This document shows, in pieces, positions 1 through 4,327 of a stretch of 5,015 bases of DNA. The stretch spans positions 1 through 5,015 of the forward strand of contig CAMLFK010000327.1 in assembly GCA_946479255.1 (NCBI GenBank), read 5' to 3'. The position numbers and the translations under genes are program-made. Position 1 is the stretch's first letter, and every line of letters begins with the position of its first letter. Source of the stretch: an uncultured Oxalobacteraceae bacterium. GTDB taxonomy: Bacteria > Pseudomonadota > Gammaproteobacteria > Burkholderiales > Burkholderiaceae. The notes beneath the pieces were generated by a model, which saw only the letters and a list, made by a program, of their open reading frames with translations, ran no database searches and was not told the origin of the DNA.

Positions 1-802
1 GCGGGCCCTTGAGCTTCTTGATGTTTTCCAGCGTCGGGATCAGCGATTCGAGGTCATGGCCGTCGATCGGGCCGATGTAATTGAAACCGAATTCTTCGAA
101 CATCGTGGCCGGCACGACCATGCCCTTGGCATGCTCTTCCAGGCGCTTGGCCAGCTCCAGCACCGGGCCCGGCAGCACCGACTTGCCGACGTTCTTGGCG
201 GCAGCGTAAAACTGGCCGGACATCAGGCGCGCCAGGTAGCGGTTGAGCGCGCCAACCGGCGGCGAGATCGACATGTCGTTGTCGTTCAGCACCACCAGCA
301 GATTGATGTCGTCCTGCACGCCCGCATTGTTGAGCGCTTCGAAAGCCATGCCGGCGGTCATGGAACCGTCGCCGATGACGGCGATCGCATGGCGCTGTTC
401 GCCCTTGATTTTGGCGGCCTGGGCCATGCCGAGGGCGGCCGAGATCGAGGTCGACGAGTGGGCCGTGCCGAAGGTGTCGTATTCGCTTTCGCAGCGGCGC
501 GGGAAGCCGGAGATGCCGTTCAGCTGGCGCAAGGTCGGCATCTGGGCGCGCCGTCCGGTCAGGATCTTGTGCGAGTAAGTCTGGTGGCCGACGTCCCAGA
601 CGATGCGGTCGTAGGGGGTGTTGAAGACGTAATGCAGCGCAATGGTAAGCTCGACCGTGCCAAGGTTGGACGACAGGTGTCCGCCCGTTTTGGAAACGGA
701 ATCGAGCAGGAAGCTGCGCAGCTCGTGCGCCAGTGGCGTCAGTTGCGTGCGTGATAGCTTGCGCAGTTCGGCCGGTTCGTTGATTTTTTCTAGCAAGTTC
801 AT
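1..802 (-). CDS. dxs: 1-deoxy-D-xylulose-5-phosphate synthase, N-terminal part (3' end off the left edge)
   Basis: Dxs is the cytoplasmic, thiamine-diphosphate-dependent enzyme that condenses pyruvate with glyceraldehyde 3-phosphate to give DXP, the entry step of the MEP isoprenoid pathway and a precursor for thiamine and pyridoxal phosphate. I translated the minus strand from the ATG at 800-802 and read 267 uninterrupted codons to the window edge, about 40% of the roughly 620-residue family length. The protein starts [16 protein letters not shown]. It carries the conserved histidines at H42 (TGGH) and H73 ([11 protein letters not shown]), spaced 31 residues apart as in E. coli H49/H80. The TPP/Mg motif is GDGS at 144-147, with EALNNAG after it and NDNDMSIS at 173-180 supplying the metal-binding Asn (N175). 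The GPIDGHD motif is at 244-250. The start directly follows the ispA stop (TAAATG), with GGAAAG 5 nt upstream as ribosome binding site. The transketolase pyrimidine and C-terminal domains lie outside the window. Confidence 0.97.
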   Translation of the reverse strand, partial: MNLLEKINEPAELRKLSRTQLTPLAHELRSFLLDSVSKTGGHLSSNLGTVELTIALHYVFNTPYDRIVWDVGHQTYSHKILTGRRAQMPTLRQLNGISGFPRRCESEYDTFGTAHSSTSISAALGMAQAAKIKGEQRHAIAVIGDGSMTAGMAFEALNNAGVQDDINLLVVLNDNDMSISPPVGALNRYLARLMSGQFYAAAKNVGKSVLPGPVLELAKRLEEHAKGMVVPATMFEEFGFNYIGPIDGHDLESLIPTLENIKKLKGP

Positions 803-1693
803 TTACGCTTTCCGCTGCACGATCAGGTCCGCCAGCTGGCGCAGCCGATCGGCCTTGTCTCCAAACGGCGCCAGCGCTTCGTGCGCCTGGCTCCGCAATG
901 TTTCCGCCAGCTGCCTGGACGGTTCCAATCCCAATATCGATACATAGGTCGGCTTGTTGGCCGCCGCATCCTTGCCCGCCGTCTTGCCCAGGGTGGCCGA
1001 ATCGGCGGTGGCGTCGAGTACGTCGTCGACCACCTGGAAGGCCAGCCCGATCGCCTTGGCATAGGCATCCAGCGCGCTCAGTTGCGCCGCGGACAGGTCG
1101 CTGCCGGCCAGCGCGCCCAGCACCACCGAAGCGCGCAGCAAGGCGCCGGTCTTGAGCTGGTGCATCTGTTCCAGCTGATCAAGGGTCAGGCTCAGGCCCA
1201 CGCTATCCAGGTCAATTGCTTGCCCGCCGCACATCCCGGCCGAGCCGGATGCCTGCGCGAGCAGGCTTAGCATGGCCAGCTGGCGCGTCGGCGGCAGGCC
1301 GGCATCCTGCGACAGTACCATGAATGCCTGGGATTGCAGCGCGTCACCAACCAGCAGCGCGGTGGCTTCGTCATAGGCAATATGCACGGTCGGCTTGCCG
1401 CGCCGCAGCGCGTCGTCGTCCATGCATGGCATGTCGTCGTGCACCAGGGAATAGGCGTGGATCATCTCGACCGCGGCGGCGGCCCGTTCCAAGGCGCGCG
1501 CATCGGCGCCGCACAGGGCACCGGCGGCAAATACCAGCAGCGGGCGCACCCGCTTGCCGCCGCCCAGCACCGTATAGCGCATGGCTTCGTGCAATTTCGC
1601 CGGCACCGTGCCGGCAGCAGGCAGGAAGGCGCCGAGGGCTTCTTCGGTATGCGCCTGGACCGAACTCATCCAGTCGGCGAAAGACGCGCTCAT
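803..1693 (-). CDS. ispA: Farnesyl diphosphate synthase (short-chain (2E,6E)-polyprenyl synthase)
   Basis: This cytoplasmic prenyltransferase adds IPP to DMAPP and then to geranyl diphosphate, giving C15 farnesyl diphosphate for ubiquinone side chains, undecaprenyl phosphate and related products. At 296 residues it is full length for the family. Visible motifs in order are GGGKRVRP at 44-51 (IPP-binding Lys/Arg), the first Asp-rich motif DDMPCMDDD at 86-94 with the two-residue insertion typical of bacterial FPP synthases, RRGKPTVH at 97-104, KTG at 181-183, the second Asp-rich motif DDVLD at 223-227, and GKTAGKD with KPTY at 236-250. The residue five before the first Asp motif is Tyr81, an aromatic floor consistent with stopping at C15. 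The ATG lies inside the xseB stop (4-bp ATGA overlap), with GAGG (1701-1704, reverse strand) 7 nt upstream, so translation is probably coupled to xseB. A geranylgeranyl-forming specificity is less likely but not excluded by sequence alone. Confidence 0.96.
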   Translation of the reverse strand: MSASFADWMSSVQAHTEEALGAFLPAAGTVPAKLHEAMRYTVLGGGKRVRPLLVFAAGALCGADARALERAAAAVEMIHAYSLVHDDMPCMDDDALRRGKPTVHIAYDEATALLVGDALQSQAFMVLSQDAGLPPTRQLAMLSLLAQASGSAGMCGGQAIDLDSVGLSLTLDQLEQMHQLKTGALLRASVVLGALAGSDLSAAQLSALDAYAKAIGLAFQVVDDVLDATADSATLGKTAGKDAAANKPTYVSILGLEPSRQLAETLRSQAHEALAPFGDKADRLRQLADLIVQRKA

Positions 1694-1956
1694 TGCAGCG
1701 CCTCGCCGTTGTCGCTGGCGAAAGGTTTAAGCATGTCGCCTTCGAGCACCTTGACCTGGGCCTCGACCTTTTCCAGCTGGCCGGCGCAGTACTTGACCAG
1801 TTCGGAGCCGCGCGCATACGCCGCCACCGACGCTTCCAGCGGCAATTGTCCGGCTTCCATCTGCGTCACCAGCTGGGCCAGTTCGGCCATCGCTTCTTCG
1901 AACGAGGCGGGGACGGCCGGATCGGCACTGGCACTGGACATTGAGTTCTTAGGCAT
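1690..1956 (-). CDS. xseB: Exodeoxyribonuclease VII small subunit
   Basis: XseB is the small subunit of exonuclease VII, which degrades single-stranded DNA from both ends into oligonucleotides. Several XseB chains bind the helical part of each catalytic XseA subunit. The 88-residue protein has the whole family domain at about 18-73: SFEEAMAELAQLVTQME, then the conserved turn GQLPLE at 36-41, then a second long helix through SELVKYCAGQLEKVEAQV that is suited to coiled-coil packing. The first 15 residues are a low-complexity Ser/Ala tail and the last 15 are poorly conserved, as is usual. The start at 1954-1956 is the longest reading. A second in-frame ATG at 1939-1941 (Met6) also has an A/G-rich stretch (AAGAA) upstream and could be the true start; neither ribosome binding site is strong. 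The gene leads the leftward operon and overlaps ispA by 4 bp. xseA is not in the window. Confidence 0.93.
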   Translation of the reverse strand: MPKNSMSSASADPAVPASFEEAMAELAQLVTQMEAGQLPLEASVAAYARGSELVKYCAGQLEKVEAQVKVLEGDMLKPFASDNGEALQ

Positions 1957-2035
1957 AAAGTCTTTATTTTTCAGCGCGGGGCCAAGGGACGCCGCCAGCG
2001 GGGATAGTTTGCGTTGCGGCGCAGTCTAATCACGT

Positions 2036-2041
2036 ATTTTA
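2036..2041 (-). promoter_or_regulatory. Candidate -10 box for xseB-ispA-dxs (proximal)
   Basis: Reading leftward the hexamer is TAAAAT, 5 of 6 matches to TATAAT, about 80 bp before the xseB start. No convincing TTGACA-like -35 sits 16-18 bp upstream; that position falls in the GGGTGGCCACCC palindrome. This is a weak call based on one element only. Confidence 0.25.
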
Positions 2042-2052
2042 GAACAAACCAT

Positions 2053-2070
2053 CCCATGGGGTGGCCACCC
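2053..2070. repeat. Two overlapping perfect palindromes, CCCATGGG and GGGTGGCCACCC
   Basis: CCCATGGG occupies 2053-2060 and GGGTGGCCACCC occupies 2059-2070; they share two G residues. Both are perfect dyads. They lie between, or at the predicted start point of, the two candidate leftward promoters, so they could be a protein-binding operator. A transcribed hairpin is less likely because a zero-loop palindrome cannot close completely. In GC-rich DNA short palindromes also arise by chance. Confidence 0.4.
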
Positions 2071-2072
2071 GC

Positions 2073-2078
2073 ATTTTA
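2073..2078 (-). promoter_or_regulatory. Candidate -10 box for xseB-ispA-dxs (distal)
   Basis: Reading leftward this is TAAAAT in the context GCGATAAAATGCGGG, a -10 box followed by a GC-rich discriminator. Transcription would begin near 2066, inside the palindrome at 2059-2070, leaving a leader of about 110 nt before xseB. The -35 region (about 2096-2101) does not resemble TTGACA. It competes with the hexamer at 2036-2041; I slightly favour this one for its context. Confidence 0.3.
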
Positions 2079-2098
2079 TCGCAATTGAGGCTGGGGCT

Positions 2099-2170
2099 AT
2101 GAAACCAATGCTTTTGCAGCAACTATTGCATCTCCGCTGCATACTTTCGCGCGCCGGGCCCGGACTGTAG
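2099..2170 (+). CDS. Possible 23-codon small ORF upstream of the Rieske promoter
   Basis: An ATG at 2099-2101 opens a 23-codon frame ending at TAG (2168-2170). A GAGG (2087-2090) lies 8 nt before the ATG, a good Shine-Dalgarno spacing. The peptide begins MKPMLLQQLLHL and ends SRAGPGL. It is Leu/Gln-rich in the first half and contains codons rare in this GC-rich genome (CTA, ATA). It ends just upstream of the TATAAT box used for the Rieske gene, so it would need its own upstream promoter, which I do not see. I recognise no family. It may equally be a chance frame in regulatory DNA. Confidence 0.15.
   Translation: MKPMLLQQLLHLRCILSRAGPGL
2115..2141. repeat. Interrupted inverted repeat TGCAGC-N15-GCTGCA
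   Basis: The arms are at 2115-2120 and 2136-2141, 6 bp each and perfect. Inside them a smaller dyad, GCAA-CTA-TTGC, occupies 2119-2129. The centre is about 69 bp upstream of the start point predicted from the TATAAT box, a usual place for an activator such as a LysR-type regulator. No regulator gene is in the window, so this is only a candidate operator. Confidence 0.3.
2154..2163. repeat. Perfect 10-bp palindrome CCGGGCCCGG
   Basis: A perfect GC-only dyad lies immediately upstream of, and partly within, the expected -35 position (2161-2167) of the rightward promoter. It is not followed by a T-run, so it is not an intrinsic terminator. It could be a regulator site or simply GC-rich chance. 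Confidence 0.3.
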
Positions 2171-2190
2171 AGCTCGTTACACGGTATAAT
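2161..2190 (+). promoter_or_regulatory. Sigma-70-type promoter for the Rieske oxygenase operon
   Basis: A perfect TATAAT -10 box lies at 2185-2190, followed by the GC-rich CGCCGG. Transcription would start near 2197, giving a leader of about 94 nt. The -35 is poor: at 18-bp spacing the hexamer CGGACT (2161-2166) matches TTGACA only at G, A and C, and there is no TGn extension of the -10. A consensus -10 with a weak -35 suggests a promoter helped by an activator. Confidence 0.6.
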
Positions 2191-2214
2191 CGCCGGTTCT
2201 GTCCGAAATACCGT
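2181..2214. repeat. Inverted repeat ACGGTAT-N20-ATACCGT spanning the -10 and start point
   Basis: The two perfect 7-bp arms lie at 2181-2187 and 2208-2214. The left arm overlaps the TATAAT box and the right arm lies just after the predicted start point, so a protein bound across both would block RNA polymerase. The arm centres are 27 bp apart, between two and three helical turns. A repressor operator is the natural reading, but it is inference from position only. Confidence 0.35.
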
Positions 2215-2237
2215 ATTCCTTTTCGAAAAAATACTGG

Positions 2238-2265
2238 TCTTTGGATTCTTTCTCTTCTTTGGATT
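2238..2265 (+). repeat. Direct repeat TCTTTGGATT, two copies in the leader
   Basis: The 10-mer TCTTTGGATT occurs at 2238-2247 and again at 2256-2265, start to start 18 bp, separated by a pyrimidine-rich 8-bp spacer (CTTTCTCT). It lies in the untranslated leader of the Rieske gene, 25 to 52 bp before the start codon. An exact 10-bp repeat so close together is unlikely by chance in a 334-bp region. It could be a regulator site, an RNA-binding site or a small duplication. Confidence 0.5.
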
Positions 2266-2276
2266 GAGCTCATATT

Positions 2277-2290
2277 AAAGGGGGGTTGGG
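2277..2290 (+). promoter_or_regulatory. Ribosome binding site of the Rieske gene with a G6 run
   Basis: AAAGGGGGG (2277-2285) is followed by TTGGG and the ATG at 2291. The AGG core is well placed and fixes this start. The run of six G residues is unusual because its length could change by slippage and so alter the spacing to the start codon. Confidence 0.7.
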
Positions 2291-3391
2291 ATGTCCGATC
2301 TGGCTACCCACGCCAAGCTGGCGCGCTCGTGCGCGCAGCTTCCGGTCAATGTCTACTTTGACGAAGCGCTGTTACAGCGTGAGATGCAGCAGTTGTTCAG
2401 CAATGGCCCGCGCTATGTCGGCCATGAACTGATGGTGCCCGAAACGGGCGATTTCGCCACCCTGGCGGCCGAGAACGAAGGCCGCATGCTTGTGCGCAAT
2501 GCCAATGGCATCGAGGTCCTGTCGAACGTCTGCCGCCATCGGCAGGCGCTGATGTTCAATGGGCGCGGCAATGCCAACAACATCGTCTGCCCGCTGCACC
2601 GCTGGACCTATGACCTCAAGGGGGAACTGATCGGCGCGCCGCACTTTCCGGAGACGCCCTGCCTGAACCTGTCCAAGACGCCGCTGCAGAACTGGAACGG
2701 CCTGCTGTTCGAGCAGAACGGCTACAAGGTCATGGACAAGCTGGCCCAGCTGTCGGTGGCCAAGGATTTCGACTTTTCCGGCTACATGTTCGACCACGTC
2801 GAAGTGCAGACCTGTAATTACAACTGGAAAACCTTTATCGAGGTTTACCTGGAGGATTATCACGTCGAGCCTTTCCACGCCGGCCTGGGCGGCTTTGTCA
2901 GCTGCGACGACCTGCGCTGGGAATTCGGGCGCGACTACAGCGTGCAGACCGTGGGCGTCAACCGCGGCCTGGGCAAGGCCGGTTCGGCCATCTATAAGCG
3001 CTGGCAGGACGAAGTGCTCAAGTTCCGCGGCGGCGTGCCGCCCGACAAAGGCGCGATCTGGTTCACCCTCTACCCGAACATCATGGTCGAGTGGTATCCG
3101 CATGTGCTGATCGTCTCGACCCTGTGGCCGGACGGCCCGCAGAAGACCCGCAACGTGGTGGAGTTCTACTATCCCGAAGAGATCGTGCTGTTCGAACGCG
3201 GTTTCATCGAGGCCGAGCGTGCCGCCTACTTCGAGACCTGTGTCGAGGACGACGAAATCGCCCTGCGCATGGACGCCGGCCGCCGCATCCTGCTGGCGCG
3301 CGGCGTGAACGAGGTTGGCCCCTACCAGTCGCCGATGGAAGACGGCATGCAGCACTTTCACGAGTGGTACCGCAGTAACCTGGCGTTCTGA
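2291..3391 (+). CDS. Rieske [2Fe-2S] non-heme iron oxygenase, large (alpha) subunit, substrate unknown
   Basis: This is a terminal oxygenase component of the ring-hydroxylating dioxygenase/aliphatic monooxygenase superfamily. Such enzymes take electrons from a separate reductase and use O2 at a mononuclear iron. At 366 residues it is compact for the family. The N-terminal Rieske domain (about 42-147) has C81-R-H83 and C100-P-L-H103, the full Cys2His2 ligand set of the [2Fe-2S] cluster. The catalytic domain follows: NWKTF at 178-182, then LEDYH with H191 and H196 (H-x4-H) as iron ligands. The third, carboxylate ligand is probably D320 or D321 in VEDDEIALR. The usual bridging Asp two residues before the first His is Glu188 here, the pattern I associate with carnitine- and glycine-betaine-type oxygenases. 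No signal peptide or membrane segment is seen, so it is cytoplasmic. The ATG has AAAGGGGGG 5 nt upstream. Its stop overlaps the transporter start by 1 nt. No small (beta) subunit or reductase is in view. The family call is firm; the substrate is not. Confidence 0.93.
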   Translation: MSDLATHAKLARSCAQLPVNVYFDEALLQREMQQLFSNGPRYVGHELMVPETGDFATLAAENEGRMLVRNANGIEVLSNVCRHRQALMFNGRGNANNIVCPLHRWTYDLKGELIGAPHFPETPCLNLSKTPLQNWNGLLFEQNGYKVMDKLAQLSVAKDFDFSGYMFDHVEVQTCNYNWKTFIEVYLEDYHVEPFHAGLGGFVSCDDLRWEFGRDYSVQTVGVNRGLGKAGSAIYKRWQDEVLKFRGGVPPDKGAIWFTLYPNIMVEWYPHVLIVSTLWPDGPQKTRNVVEFYYPEEIVLFERGFIEAERAAYFETCVEDDEIALRMDAGRRILLARGVNEVGPYQSPMEDGMQHFHEWYRSNLAF

Positions 3392-4320
3392 TGGCATCAC
3401 TCTGGATGCTGTTTGCCAGCTTCGCGTTCGCCGCCATGGGCGTGTGCGTGAAGCTGGCGTCGAGTCTGTACTCCACCTCCGAGATCGTCATGTACCGAGG
3501 CCTGATCGGCACCATCATGCTGCTCGGGCTGATCTGGCACCAGGGCGGCACCCTGCGCACCCATCTGCGCGGCGCCCACCTGTGGCGCAGCACCATCGGC
3601 GTGATCTCGCTGTGGCTGTGGTTTTACGCGATCGGCGCGCTGCCGCTGGCGATGGCCGTCACGCTCAACTACATGGCGCCGATCTGGATCGCCTTCTTCA
3701 TCTTTTGCGCCGGCTGGTGGTCCTCCAAGAACCACGTGGAGTGGCCGCTGATCGGCGCCATCCTGCTCAGTTTTGTCGGCGTCACCCTGGCGCTGCAGCC
3801 CGCCATCGACGCCCAGCAGTGGTCCGGCGCCGCGGTCGGACTGCTCTCCTCCATCCTGTCGGCGCTGGCGTACATGCAGGTGCGGCGCCTGGGCCGCATG
3901 GGCGAGCCGGAATACCGCGTCGTGTTCTTCTTTTCGCTGACCACCATCGCGGCCGGCCTGGTTGGCGCGTTTTTTGAAACCGGCCCCGGCGATCCGGCGT
4001 TTCACGGCCACACCGCCTATGGCGCCGCACTGCTGCTGGGCACCGGCGTGCTGGCCCTGTTCGCCCAAATGGCCATGACGCGCGCCTACCGGGTCGGCAA
4101 GGTGCTGGTGGTGGCCAATCTGCATTACACCGGCATCATCTTCTCCAGTATCTGGGGCATGATTATCTGGGGCGACAACTTCGACTGGCACGTGTGGCTG
4201 GGCATGGCCGTGATCCTGGTATCCGGCATCGCCGCGACGTTCTACAATACGCGAAACACAAGCAATGCGCCGCACGGCCAGGCCGTGAGCAAAACCGATC
4301 CGATCGCAAGCGAACTTTGA
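3391..4320 (+). CDS. EamA/DMT-superfamily transporter, ten membrane helices
   Basis: This is an inner-membrane carrier of the drug/metabolite transporter superfamily, whose members move amino acids, metabolites or toxic compounds, often outward. The 309-residue length is typical. Hydrophobic segments are visible at about 4-23, 30-48, 68-84, 87-108, 117-136, 145-162, 177-195, 208-228, 238-259 and 266-285, which makes two five-helix EamA repeats (about 1-136 and 147-283). The segment LPLAMAVTLNYMAPIW at 84-99 is the usual helix-3/4 signature of the first repeat, and GKVLVVANLHYTGIIFSSIW its counterpart in the second. The last 24 residues are polar and probably cytoplasmic. The ATG shares its A with the TGA of the Rieske gene (TGATG), which points to translational coupling, and there is no separate strong ribosome binding site. 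Position suggests it moves the substrate or product of the oxygenase, but the family does not reveal what it carries. A homologue name such as RhaT or YdcZ would be guesswork. Confidence 0.9.
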   Translation: MASLWMLFASFAFAAMGVCVKLASSLYSTSEIVMYRGLIGTIMLLGLIWHQGGTLRTHLRGAHLWRSTIGVISLWLWFYAIGALPLAMAVTLNYMAPIWIAFFIFCAGWWSSKNHVEWPLIGAILLSFVGVTLALQPAIDAQQWSGAAVGLLSSILSALAYMQVRRLGRMGEPEYRVVFFFSLTTIAAGLVGAFFETGPGDPAFHGHTAYGAALLLGTGVLALFAQMAMTRAYRVGKVLVVANLHYTGIIFSSIWGMIIWGDNFDWHVWLGMAVILVSGIAATFYNTRNTSNAPHGQAVSKTDPIASEL

Positions 4321-4327
4321 GGAGCAC
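4319..4327 (+). promoter_or_regulatory. Ribosome binding site of the sulfurtransferase
   Basis: GAGGAG at 4319-4324 overlaps the TGA stop of the transporter and sits 3-5 nt before the ATG at 4328. It sets this start and places the gene in the same transcription unit, with only 7 nt between coding regions. Confidence 0.75.

Larger units (their letters stand above)
1957..2290. other. Divergent intergenic regulatory region
   Basis: These 334 bp separate the start codons of xseB (leftward) and the Rieske gene (rightward), so they must hold the promoters for both directions unless a start is misplaced. There is no long ORF. The right part (about 2205-2280) is visibly more AT- and pyrimidine-rich than the flanking genes, as expected for a promoter leader. 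It contains a good rightward -10 box, two weak leftward -10 candidates, three GC-rich palindromes or inverted repeats, a 10-bp direct repeat and one possible 23-codon ORF, each listed separately. No rho-independent terminator is seen, which fits divergent transcription. No known riboswitch or RNA gene is recognised. Confidence 0.85.

Noticed and set aside
56..754. A 232-codon open frame on the plus strand over dxs
   Set aside because: The minus strand here encodes dxs with its TPP motifs intact over 267 codons. The plus frame is Arg/His/Gly-rich and lacks any recognisable domain.
1324..2029. Two long plus-strand frames over ispA and xseB
   Set aside because: Both are antisense to well-supported genes and have Arg- or Ala-rich low-information sequence. 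Neither has a convincing ribosome binding site.
2154..2163. CCGGGCCCGG as a rho-independent terminator
   Set aside because: The dyad has no loop and no T-run follows on either strand. It lies at a promoter, between divergent genes where no terminator is expected.
1957..2290. A riboswitch, small RNA or attachment site in the intergenic region
   Set aside because: I looked for a thiamine, SAM or cobalamin-type conserved core, tRNA-like folds and flanking direct repeats of integration. None was found; only short dyads and one 10-bp repeat are present.
2372..3400. A 342-codon open frame on the minus strand opposite the Rieske gene
   Set aside because: It is exactly antisense to a gene with intact Rieske and iron-binding motifs. 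Its His/Gln/Val/Ala-rich composition is what the reverse of GC3-rich codons gives, and it shows no family motif.
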